Shown here piece by piece: positions 47,475-56,800 of a stretch of 64,000 nucleotides of DNA; position 1 is the stretch's first letter; every line of letters begins with the position of its first letter. Source of the stretch: a virus; IMG/VR virus record IMGVR_UViG_3300030329_006606, positions 1 through 64,000 of that record, one strand, 5' to 3'. Below the pieces are notes generated by a model. That model was given only the letters and a program-made list of their open reading frames with translations. It searched no databases and was not told the origin of the DNA. Both the position numbers and the translations under genes were made by a program.

Positions 47475-48185
47475 ATGAGCAAGCTAAAAAAAATCAAAAG
47501 AAACGCTGAAGGTCTCCTGACTGATGTAGATTACAAATTCTCAGAAGAAGGCCTAATTGATTGGCGAAAAATGATAGATAACAAGTGGCTTGTTCCAAAC
47601 AGGCAGCGCACAGAAGAAACGGACGTATCAAAACTAAATGACTATGAACTTATCATTCTCCTAGGAGGCATCAAAGAACTTGCCCAAATCCGCGGCTTTA
47701 CTGACGTAAAATATTCCGTGGTTTCGCCTAGTGCGGATTATGTGGTTGCCACATGCACAATCAGTTGGATTCCTAATTACGAAACCGAAGGAAAAGAAGT
47801 TTCATTTTCTGCAATAGGTGACGCATCCCCACAAAATACCAGTGGCTTTGGCCAAATGTTTTTGGCTGCATGCGCAGAAAATAGATCATTCGTACGTTGT
47901 GTCCGCAATTTTCTAAGAATTAATATCGTAGCTCAAGAAGAATTGGCCAAGATGGTCGCTGGAAAATCTTCCTACACCCCTCCTACTCCAGCGGTTGAAG
48001 AAAACCAGACTTCCCCCAGCTACCTCTTAAAGAAGGTTATGAAGGAAAAGTCGATTACATTTGAATCAGTTAAAAAGAAGCTCGTCAAAGAAAAATTTGA
48101 GGGGCTGGAGAAGATTAAAGGAGTAGACGACATTCCGAAGTTTAAAATGTTTGAACTAATAGAGAGAATTAAGACGATTAAATAG
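47475..48185 (+). CDS. Rad52/Sak-type single-strand annealing protein
   Basis: From ATG 47475 the protein is 236 aa. The core reads GGIKELAQIRGFTDVKYSVV, YVVATCTISWIPNYETEGKE, FSAIGDASPQN and AACAENRSFVRCVRNFLRIN, with IVAQEEL after it. This alternation (beta hairpin, then AxTRAFxRAxRxxL helix) is that of Rad52-superfamily annealing proteins. A Pro-rich linker leads to a Lys-rich helical C-terminal domain. It probably loads RecA on ssDNA or anneals strands. It is last in the plus-strand block. Confidence 0.75.
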   Translation: MSKLKKIKRNAEGLLTDVDYKFSEEGLIDWRKMIDNKWLVPNRQRTEETDVSKLNDYELIILLGGIKELAQIRGFTDVKYSVVSPSADYVVATCTISWIPNYETEGKEVSFSAIGDASPQNTSGFGQMFLAACAENRSFVRCVRNFLRINIVAQEELAKMVAGKSSYTPPTPAVEENQTSPSYLLKKVMKEKSITFESVKKKLVKEKFEGLEKIKGVDDIPKFKMFELIERIKTIK

Positions 48186-48217
48186 GTTTATACCGCAAGA
48201 TGAATAAATATTAATAA

Positions 48218-48391
48218 TTATTTATCAGTAAATTTTTTTTCGAACTCTCTTTTTATGCTGCCTATTACGAAGTGAGCCTTTGTGGCGAATTTCTTTTCTG
48301 ATACGCTCGTACTATTTTTTGCCTGAATAACATATTCCCTGTCTAGGGCTTCTAGGACTTTCATAATTTCATATTCAGACATATACTTCAT
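48218..48391 (-). CDS. Small hypothetical protein (57 aa)
   Basis: ATG 48391 has TTTTTAGG just before it and opens a 57-residue frame, MKYMSEYEIMKVLEALDREY, then charged helices ending EFEKKFTDK. It occupies the otherwise empty stretch between the convergent Rad52-like gene and the 48448 gene. The function is unknown. Confidence 0.6.
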   Translation of the reverse strand: MKYMSEYEIMKVLEALDREYVIQAKNSTSVSEKKFATKAHFVIGSIKREFEKKFTDK

Positions 48392-48447
48392 CCTAAAAAT
48401 TATTACACATTTTTTTAATTTTTACTAAACACTATTGTTAAAAAAAG

Positions 48448-48660
48448 TTAAGCTTCTGTAATAACTTCGTACTCTGTTCTTCTGTCTTCTAAAAATCCTT
48501 CGTCATACATATATTGTATTATGTTTGATATATCGTCACGCTCGACTCTTTGTTCTGGATCGTATATGTATATTCTTTTATTTTTCCAACAGCCATTGGG
48601 GTAATGAATGTTGGGTTCTTCCTTGATTTCTACATCCCAATTATATACTTTAAGTTTCAT
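48448..48660 (-). CDS. Small hypothetical protein (70 aa)
   Basis: From ATG 48660, which shares a base with the TAA of the giant protein upstream, it reads MKLKVYNWDVEIKEEPNIHY and is acidic at the end. Its coupling to the giant gene suggests an accessory to it, perhaps a chaperone, but no motif supports a role. Confidence 0.66.
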   Translation of the reverse strand: MKLKVYNWDVEIKEEPNIHYPNGCWKNKRIYIYDPEQRVERDDISNIIQYMYDEGFLEDRRTEYEVITEA

Positions 48661-51600
48661 TATTGTGGGCAATCTTCAGCTTCAGCATGTCTCCAATTTG
48701 TGTCGTCCAATCGGTCATTTGTGTCTATGGGGGGATTATTTAAATTGTTGTTAGTTAGAGATACAAAACTCGTCCCTTGGTAACATACGACAGCGCCGAC
48801 ACTGTAACTAGTTACAGAATCCCAAGCATTAACCCCTTCCTCTCCACAGCAAGAATCGTCCGCATCATTTTGGCATGCTCCCGCTGTTTGTCCGGGCATA
48901 CACGTAACTGAAGTATAATCACAACAATCACTTATATTCCATCCGCTCCATAGACAATTATAGAATGTCCAATCACCAGTAGTATCCACCCAAGTTGACC
49001 CCGAAGCATTATATGTAGCCTCTGATATGGGGTAGGCACTAGCACAAACCGTATCTCCACCCGGGATTGTGACCAATCCATGGTTACAAGCTTGATTATT
49101 TAGGCAGCCTACGCTATGATTATCCTTACACTCCTTAGTATAGTAGGTGCAGCCCTCCTCAGGCCAACAAGTTTCCAACCTAAAGTAATCATATCCACTC
49201 GGACAGGATGGATCAGGATCACCGGTACTGTTTGTACAATTAGCGTTCGCTGTAACAGATATCGGACCGTTGTTCGGACAATTGGCCGCAGCGCCAAAAT
49301 TTGCTCCAAGACACATATTTAATCCCACGGGAAACGGGAAGATGGGCGACGTGACGGGGAAAAAAGGCATGTAATCAATGGAGGCCGCCACGTAATTTCC
49401 GTTTGTTATGGCCCAATACTTTTTGACACCAATATCAAGTGACTCAAGCTTAATAGCGCCATTAACCGTACCGTCATGATTCATAAGGTTGAACACCGCT
49501 GGATAAGGCCAGGGGTTTGTGGCGTGGTAACATGGCAAAACCTCGTTTATATAAGTTCCATTATACTGTGAATCTGACCCTGTGAAACCAGAGACATCGA
49601 CACAACACCTATTTGTAGGTTCACCGCTACAATTTGATTGCGAAACTAATGCCGCGTCAAATGCAGCGTCTGCAGGGTTTGGGTTATTTTGCTGACAAAG
49701 ATCTATATAAGTTTCAATCGGCACGCTCCAATTAAATGTACACGGATCACCCGCTTCTATACCTTGGTCCGAAGAATTTGCGCTTATATAGTAACTTCCT
49801 GCGTCCGTGTCACACCTCAGACAACAATCCCCCGGCGGAGCAGTTGTGGTTGTTGAGGTTGTCGTCACCACGACCGGCGGATCACAACACAACACAATAA
49901 ATTCGTTACCACCAGCATAATCATCTTGCTCCGCTGTATTGAAACCAGCGAACGCATTCCAATTAAAAGTTATTACCCCACCCGGGGGCACCTCTTGCCC
50001 GTTAACGGTTATACACCCCGTTTGTCCAGTGTTTGTAAATTTAGCAGTTTTAGTCAGATCTGCGGGGTTAACCTGAGGAGCACAATCAGAGTACTGATTA
50101 TACCAAACTTTGAAAGTTTTATCCTCCGTATAACTACCCGTAGCAATCTCAGGGCTTGGAGGCGCCGCTTCACAATCAGGATGAGCATCTACATTAAGAG
50201 ACATAGCGCCTTCGTTCATGTTGTCCCACCATACTGTAGGATCATTACCCACCTTAACGTATAAATCTAAATCAGGACACCCATTCTGCACCAAAGGGGT
50301 CGGCGTTGTTCCTGTCGTCGTCGTTGTCGGTGCAACAGTCGTAGTAGTTGTTGTCGCTGTTCGATAGCATGGATCACACGGAAAAACAGGGGACACCAAA
50401 CACAAACAGGGGTAGAAACTTGCGTACTCTGGAGCAGTATCCGTGGAGATCCAAACATAATCACCATACGCCGAATCCGTACCCTTGTGTGACGTAATGG
50501 GCGGCGACTGGATCGGATGATTCCAGAACGGATCATTACTGTCTATAACTTTATACGTGGTCACCGATTGTTGCGCCTCCTCCAATGCACAACCCGGAAC
50601 TGAACCAGCGCCGTGTGCATAAAGAATATCACCAGCATTAATACCTTCATTACTATTAAGCCATTTTTTAACGGGTTGGGCCTGCGGCGGACACTGACCG
50701 GGTGGGTAACAGGCACTATTCCCCCATCCCCCTAGCCCCGGAGTCCATGTTTGACTATAACAGTTATTTGCCCCACAACATTCACATGGACAAGGATCTG
50801 GAGTTGTTGTCGTTCCCGCCGCGGTTGTTGTTGTCGTTCCCGCCGCGGTTGTTGTCGTTCCCGCCGCGGTTGTTGTTGTCGGCGCTGCGGTTGTTGTTGT
50901 CGTGGCCCCACCACACTCACAATCATCACCCGCGCCAGTCATATCATTACAACTATTACCCATCCAGTGGTCTTGTATTACATCCGCATTATCACAATCA
51001 AGATTCGTAACGCTTATATTACCAATGCATTGGCCCCCGATCTTTACGCACTCAAAGCAGTCATCGCCGTTGCCGGTATCTTCACACGCACCATGACAGT
51101 CCTCTCCTGTGGTTCCATAATTGTCACAAAAAGTTACTTGCTGTCCATCGCAAACCCTAGTGCCAGAGTATACTCTTTTATGACAACCCTGACGCAGTGC
51201 CGGTGAGCACACTTGAGGACATGAGCCGGTACATAGCGGACACATATATACTTCATGATGGATAAGCCAAGACTGCCCCGTTACTCTTTTGTACCCCCAC
51301 TGCCAACAACATGGGTCGTTTGAAATTGAATTATTTGCAATCCAAGTATCCACCATTCCCTGAATATGATTGACAATCATAGTTTGAGTAGGAAAATTGG
51401 TTATCCCTGCATTATAAAAATGTTGAAGCGTAATAGTTTGGTTATGCCCACAACCGGACCCAGTACTTGAGCCATTCCACCCAGAAGGACAAGACGTCGT
51501 AGTGGTCCCAGAAGCCGTCGTAGTGGTCCCAGAAGCCGTCGTAGTGGTCCCAGAGGAGCAAGCATTACAGTTTGAGTCTACGTCCCAATAACCACCTTGA

Positions 51601-52988
51601 CCAGTAAAAGCTATTTCTTGGGTTACTTCGTAACAACATTGGTGAGCGACCCCAGCAATTTTAATAACGTCACCTATATTTAAATCTATAACCCCAATAA
51701 GGGTGCTGGCGTCTTGTGATAGTTTTCTGTTTGATACTTCCCCGGTCGGGGCGACTCCACTACACGAGAAGCCTTGGTTCGCGCACAACTGTAGACTATA
51801 TCCTTTATAGTTTGGCGCGACCGTTGTCGTCGTTGTTGATGTCGTCGTCGTTGTCGGTGCAACAGTCGTAGTAGTTGTTGCATTGCAGTATGAAATCATT
51901 GGAGCTCTATAATTCTCCAAGCAATCTCTCATTCGGTCCGCTTGACCTTGAGTGAATAACCCCATACAATGATCGGCTGAGTAATCCATGTAGTTCTCCC
52001 ACATGTCATATTCATCTGGATTTTCATGCATGCAACTGTTTGAATTAACCCCCGTATCCGGATCTGCTCCCGGACAATAGAGAGTCCCTAGGGCGGGGTC
52101 ACGCCACGCACCGCAGCCGTCTGTTCCCGCTGTACTAGAACCACACCAAGTATGATCGTAGCCCTGACGAGGTGTGTCCGTAACATAATCATCTTGCTGG
52201 CAATCGCCATCACCCCATATATGTCGTAAATTAAAAAAATGTCCAAGTTCGTGAGTAAGGGTTCTCCCCTCGTCGTAGCCATTTATGCCACCCGCAACAG
52301 TGCCCTTTTTCCAACTTTGAAGATTTATGACCACGCCTTGGATTGGGGCACCCATAGTCGAGTTCTGAGGGTGCCATGATGGAAATGATGCATAACCAAA
52401 AAGAATTGAATTTGGGTTGGCTGGATTATATATTTGCCCAATCCATATATTTAAAACTGTTGTGTTTGATTCGTTAGTGCTTGCTCCACCCACGGGGTCA
52501 CTCCCACCTTGCGAGCTCATTTTAATCTCATCACCTATAGGGTAGCCGGTGATAGGCGCAGAAACATCTGTTCTACCTGTGGACGGATCCCATTCAAGCT
52601 CTATACCTACATCTGCAGCCCTACTAGCCCACCTTGCCGGAATGTCTGCGTTCGTTTTTCTGAAATCTTCATTTACTTTATCTATGCCAGCTTGGATTTC
52701 CGCATCACTCAAGATTCCCGGATTTAAAAGACAAACATGTACATGACAACACACCTTATAAACCGTTTGCTGAGATGAAAATAAACCAAAAATGTCACTT
52801 TCTCTTGCTTCTCTTACTTTTTTAAGTCTTTCTAAGGATTCTAGCTCTTTTTGTATATATAATTGTTTTGATTCTTCTGGGTAGTTTTCGTATATTTTTT
52901 TAATATAAGAAGAGGTCGAGCAACGCCGACCAGTATCGTCTACTGGGTCGTTCCATGGCAAGATTATTTTTGGCTCTTTTTTACTCAT
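48660..52988 (-). CDS. Giant modular protein with N-terminal M43-like metallopeptidase (1442 aa)
   Basis: Residues 1 to about 370 are a pappalysin-type (M43) domain. The zinc motif is H246-E-L-G-H250-F-F-N-L-R-H256, with GDGDCQQDDYVTDTP after it and Met-turn ENYMDYSADHCMGLF. The usual Gly in HExxHxxGxxH is Asn here. There is no signal peptide. The rest consists of Cys-rich modules joined by linkers such as VAPTTTTTSTTTTTVAP and ASGTTTTASGTTTT. One module (near 50.2 kb) starts CPDLDLYVKV, like the domain fused to the ExbD-like protein, and another reads FTGSDSQYNGTYINE. It is probably a virion surface or fibre protein, inferred from size and neighbours. Confidence 0.82.
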   Translation of the reverse strand: MSKKEPKIILPWNDPVDDTGRRCSTSSYIKKIYENYPEESKQLYIQKELESLERLKKVREARESDIFGLFSSQQTVYKVCCHVHVCLLNPGILSDAEIQAGIDKVNEDFRKTNADIPARWASRAADVGIELEWDPSTGRTDVSAPITGYPIGDEIKMSSQGGSDPVGGASTNESNTTVLNIWIGQIYNPANPNSILFGYASFPSWHPQNSTMGAPIQGVVINLQSWKKGTVAGGINGYDEGRTLTHELGHFFNLRHIWGDGDCQQDDYVTDTPRQGYDHTWCGSSTAGTDGCGAWRDPALGTLYCPGADPDTGVNSNSCMHENPDEYDMWENYMDYSADHCMGLFTQGQADRMRDCLENYRAPMISYCNATTTTTVAPTTTTTSTTTTTVAPNYKGYSLQLCANQGFSCSGVAPTGEVSNRKLSQDASTLIGVIDLNIGDVIKIAGVAHQCCYEVTQEIAFTGQGGYWDVDSNCNACSSGTTTTASGTTTTASGTTTTSCPSGWNGSSTGSGCGHNQTITLQHFYNAGITNFPTQTMIVNHIQGMVDTWIANNSISNDPCCWQWGYKRVTGQSWLIHHEVYMCPLCTGSCPQVCSPALRQGCHKRVYSGTRVCDGQQVTFCDNYGTTGEDCHGACEDTGNGDDCFECVKIGGQCIGNISVTNLDCDNADVIQDHWMGNSCNDMTGAGDDCECGGATTTTTAAPTTTTAAGTTTTAAGTTTTTAAGTTTTPDPCPCECCGANNCYSQTWTPGLGGWGNSACYPPGQCPPQAQPVKKWLNSNEGINAGDILYAHGAGSVPGCALEEAQQSVTTYKVIDSNDPFWNHPIQSPPITSHKGTDSAYGDYVWISTDTAPEYASFYPCLCLVSPVFPCDPCYRTATTTTTTVAPTTTTTGTTPTPLVQNGCPDLDLYVKVGNDPTVWWDNMNEGAMSLNVDAHPDCEAAPPSPEIATGSYTEDKTFKVWYNQYSDCAPQVNPADLTKTAKFTNTGQTGCITVNGQEVPPGGVITFNWNAFAGFNTAEQDDYAGGNEFIVLCCDPPVVVTTTSTTTTAPPGDCCLRCDTDAGSYYISANSSDQGIEAGDPCTFNWSVPIETYIDLCQQNNPNPADAAFDAALVSQSNCSGEPTNRCCVDVSGFTGSDSQYNGTYINEVLPCYHATNPWPYPAVFNLMNHDGTVNGAIKLESLDIGVKKYWAITNGNYVAASIDYMPFFPVTSPIFPFPVGLNMCLGANFGAAANCPNNGPISVTANANCTNSTGDPDPSCPSGYDYFRLETCWPEEGCTYYTKECKDNHSVGCLNNQACNHGLVTIPGGDTVCASAYPISEATYNASGSTWVDTTGDWTFYNCLWSGWNISDCCDYTSVTCMPGQTAGACQNDADDSCCGEEGVNAWDSVTSYSVGAVVCYQGTSFVSLTNNNLNNPPIDTNDRLDDTNWRHAEAEDCPQ
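49960..50285 (-). other. DLDLYV (DUF2135-like) module in the giant protein
   Basis: Within the 1442-aa protein, CPDLDLYVKVGNDPTVWWDN opens a beta domain that closes with CITVNGQEVPPGGVITFNW. The opening motif recurs in the ExbD-like protein at 4840-5448. Confidence 0.5.
50313..50353. repeat. 41-bp linker repeat, copy A
   Basis: A 41-bp stretch coding part of a Thr-rich linker is identical to 51840-51880, 1.5 kb away in the same gene. Confidence 0.85.
51496..51556. repeat. 21-bp linker repeats, about three copies
   Basis: Two perfect tandem copies and one partial copy of a 21-bp unit (beginning GTCGTAGTGGTCCCAG on the plus strand) encode Ala-Ser-Gly-Thr4 on the minus strand. The same unit occurs three times at 54525-54587 in the neighbouring giant gene. 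Confidence 0.88.
51840..51880. repeat. 41-bp linker repeat, copy B
   Basis: Identical to 50313-50353. It codes the Thr-rich linker directly after the metallopeptidase domain. Confidence 0.85.
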
Positions 52989-53047
52989 TTCTTATATATA
53001 TTCTTCAATAATTACACTTTTTGAATAAATTAAATTACGATGACTCA

Positions 53048-53815
53048 TTATGTAGGCGGCGGAGCAACCGTTGTCGTACAAGGATTACACTCCGGACACT
53101 CTTCATTAGGGTCTACAGGCTCCCTTACATCCTCACAATTACAATCTTCACCATCATCACCACAAGGAGGAATAACTGGTTTAGGGAATGTTGGCGGACA
53201 CGGGGTAGTAGTCGTAGTAGCAGAACATGGCCATTCTAATAAAAATTCAACCGTATAACTACAATCTGGCGGCAACGTAGTCGTAGTTGATGTTGTTCCA
53301 CACGGCCACCCCAAAGAAAACTCAACTGTATAACTACAATCCCCCGGAGGAGTAGTTGTGGTTGTTGAGGTTGTCGTAGTTGGCGGCACGGTGGTAGTGC
53401 TTATTCCACCACAATCACAATTAATGTTGGTTCCACCTAAGGTTACCCATTCGTCATTGAGTCCATCTTCACAATCACCAAATCCTTGCCCATAGTAAGC
53501 CAGACCATAACTGTCTGGGCCCATTAAGTAGTCTAAGCCTTCGCTAATTATTTTAGCACAACAATCAATACCACCACAATACTGACCCCCGGCTGGATCG
53601 TTACCGGAATATGTTATGTACGCATAGGCAGGGTCTTGTGTCCAATTCCCCATCGGGTTGTCGTGACACATCGCACAATAAGCATCGTAAATTTTAACTT
53701 GCGCACCATCGCAACACCTTATGGCGTCGTAATAATGCCAAGGTCCAGAAGGATTATATATATAATGAAGATTTTCTCTTTCTTCACGCTGATTTATGGG
53801 CTTTTTTGGCGGCAT
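53048..53815 (-). CDS. Cys-rich Thr-linker protein (255 aa)
   Basis: The body has CDGAQVKIYDAYCAMCHDNP and many Cys in the first 140 residues. These are followed by a (T)n linker (STTTVPPTTTTSTTTTTPPG) and two tandem copies of DCSYTVEFxLxWPC, each trailed by another Thr run. The end is acidic with CNCEDVREP and CPECNPC. It has no peptidase domain. It lies between the two M43 giants, shares their linker style and is presumably a companion virion protein. Confidence 0.75.
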   Translation of the reverse strand: MPPKKPINQREERENLHYIYNPSGPWHYYDAIRCCDGAQVKIYDAYCAMCHDNPMGNWTQDPAYAYITYSGNDPAGGQYCGGIDCCAKIISEGLDYLMGPDSYGLAYYGQGFGDCEDGLNDEWVTLGGTNINCDCGGISTTTVPPTTTTSTTTTTPPGDCSYTVEFSLGWPCGTTSTTTTLPPDCSYTVEFLLEWPCSATTTTTPCPPTFPKPVIPPCGDDGEDCNCEDVREPVDPNEECPECNPCTTTVAPPPT

Positions 53816-53839
53816 TTTTTATTTTCCATTTTATCTTCA

Positions 53840-56800
53840 TTAAAAGCCCTCGTCGTAAGCTCGGCAATCAGCGCAATCACTAAAGCCACCCATGGTTATG
53901 GTACTTGTACCACTCAAGGAAGATGTGCTCAGAATTTCTGCACATACCCAATACCCAGAGCTCGTAGATGACACAAAATCTCCAACGCTGTGGGGGCCGA
54001 TAGCGTTTGCATCGTCCCATATTTCAATGGAGCCCGCCACGCACGAACCATCGTAGACTCGAACTTGATAATTAGGATCGCCTCCGCCCCCGGGGTCTTC
54101 AGTGGTCGTTGTAGAAGGAGGAGCAGACGTAGTCGTTGTTGGCTGCGTGCAGCTTGCGTCATAAGACAAGTTGTTTTGACCTCCCATATACCCATGATTC
54201 CAGCATTCATAACTTACAGTTCCATAGTTTGAACTAACAGTTATTGTTATATCACCATAGAAATATTGATATGAGTTTCCATCAAGGGCGGTTTTTGTCC
54301 CCTGACTAGTTGTACCAGTATAAGATATTTGAGATGTTTTTCCATTGTTCAATATTGCTATCGGATGAGCCGAAGGGACACCTGTCAATACATATGTGCC
54401 AGTAGTCGTTTTATAACTACCATAAGATCCTCCAAAAATATAACTATTAACACCATTAACCGTAGAGAAAGTTACAGCATTAGAAGCAGTTAAACATATA
54501 TTGTTTGGTGCTGCTGTAGTAGTCGTCGTAGTGGTCCCAGAAGCCGTCGTAGTGGTCCCAGAAGCCGTCGTAGTGGTCCCAGAAGCCGTCGTTGTAGTGG
54601 TCCCTGCGGCTGTAGTCGTAGTCGCAGCATTACATTTATCTACAAACCCGACACAGTTATTCTCTCCAGCAATCCAACTTAATACAGTAGTATCATTGTG
54701 GGAATTCATATCGTTACATTGCGCCTCAGTCATCATACCACACCCCAGCGTTTGCGAAGAACCAGCAAGGAAACAACACATACCAACCGGCGCCGTCGTA
54801 GTTGTTCCCGGTGCTGGGGTAGTGCTTGTAGTCGTACCGCCAGCGCAACAGCTTGTTTCCTGAAGGCTTGCTGGCAGGTTGTTTGATACAGGGTCGCAAT
54901 AATCATCCTTACATTCCTGAAGCGTGCTGTAACCAGCTACCTGCCAATTAGGAAGCGTGGACATACCAACTTCAGTGCAAACCTGACACGGTTCAGAAGA
55001 TGCAATTTGCTGTACGGCCACCTCCATCTCAACAAGAGGTTCGCATGATGGGCACCACTCAACCACAATTGGACTACCATCTTCATTAACAAAATTGACC
55101 CCAACCGGCTCAGGCATAAGCCCGCTGTCATAATCTCTTGCCCATACATAAAGGTTGGAATTATCTGCCCCCATCCAGCCAAAAACAGTGTGTTCAACAA
55201 CCCACATACATTCAGTGGTGTTGTTTTGGCCTAACGATGCTTCGGGGCAATTATCTAAATGATAATAAATTGAATGGGTGCCATTTACATCGTTAGAATA
55301 ATAAACCCCATTATATTTGCTCGCGTCAGGTCTAGCGTTACTATCTTTAACGCCAATCACTTGAATACATTTTTTTGGTCTTGGCGCCGGAGTGGTTGCC
55401 ACCGGTAAAGGTAGTGCGATAATATCACAACGCCAGTCTGGAACAAATCCAAATCCAGTCGAGGCCTGAGCCCCACCTACATTTCCCTGCCAAGGCACAT
55501 TTGGGAACGTCAAGGGTCCGCCGACCACGCCTCCGCCCCAAGGATATTTACTGCTCGGTGGACTTGGCCAAGCCGCCGCGCAAGCCTCCTTGATGAGATC
55601 TATATTTCCCACTGTGCAATTTGGTGGTGTAGCTGAATCCATAACTACTCCGCCCGCCGGAACGATCTTACTGCTAATATGCCACACCTTATATTCATGC
55701 TTGATTCCGGCATTGTCCCACCAATCTTCTTTCTTCGCGCATTGAATACAGCACTCTGCATCACCACCGGCAGGAGGATCGCCACAGTCTTTAACGCTGA
55801 CCGCTCCTCCCGTCACCGTTACGTTAGCTGGGGTGGCTTTATTACATTCTTGAATAGCCAAGTTCCAATTTGGATCGCTATTATTCCAATTTTGAAGAGT
55901 AAATTTGGTTGTTATTTTCCATGAAACCATATTTGTTGTTGGGCTTGCGGCGAAACATTCTATACAATGCTCAGGTACGTTGTCACCGCATAACGTTTCA
56001 CAAGCCGCTTTGTTTACATTAGTTATGCCCGCGATCCACTTATTACCCACACCATACCTCTCTTCACATTCCTGCTTGGTTAAAACGACACAATCGCTCA
56101 ACCCGTCCCCTTGTACACCCACTGGCGGTGCGGCGGTAGTAACAGGTTCACAACAAGGAAGCGCCAAGCCGCTAATACAAACAGACGCTTTACATTCTTC
56201 TTTGTTTAGAAAGAGGTCGTTTGGATATTCTTGATCGCATAATTCACACGAAGGCCACCGTTCGGTCCTTAGATTCTCCCCACCGAAACCATTTATTAAA
56301 TGAACCCTAAAAGGATTTTCGCTTTCGTTTTCGTTTTCGTTCGTTCCTCCCCCACAACAACCATTGACCCCGTCACCACAATAAAATTCTTTACATTTTT
56401 CTTCCGATTCCCATCCATTCTGTTGCGCGTTGTCACAGCTAGGACACCTGTTACACGGATTCGCGCTACATACAGCCCCCTGAGTCCATTGAACACCCGC
56501 CTTATCATCTAGACATTCTTTTTGTGTGAGATTATCGTGGCATTCCGCATTTCCATCAACGTCTTCCACGCAGCAAGCACCTCGACCGTTCGTGGTTGGA
56601 GGTAACACCGGCTTACAACACAAGCCCTTTTCAGTTGGCCTCCCTCTATTCGTACAATCTACGTGTTCGCATTTTTTGCCCGCACCTTTCCAATCTACGA
56701 CAAGAATGCCCGGGCTGGCGCCCCAACTCAGACATTGCGCCTGAGTCATTAATCTACAGTCCGGACCAAAGCGCCCAACGGCATGAAAACAGCACGGCCC

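Noticed and set aside
50702-51206. Overlapping plus-strand ORFs rich in Arg, Cys and Ser
   Set aside because: Antisense shadows of repetitive linker DNA within the 1442-aa gene.
51496-51556. CRISPR-like direct repeats
   Set aside because: The 21-bp units are contiguous without spacers and code in frame for Ala-Ser-Gly-Thr4 linkers.
54501-54863. Plus-strand ORF rich in Val opposite the Thr linkers
   Set aside because: It is the antisense of ACN-rich Thr codons (VVVV opposite TTTT) and has no start signals.
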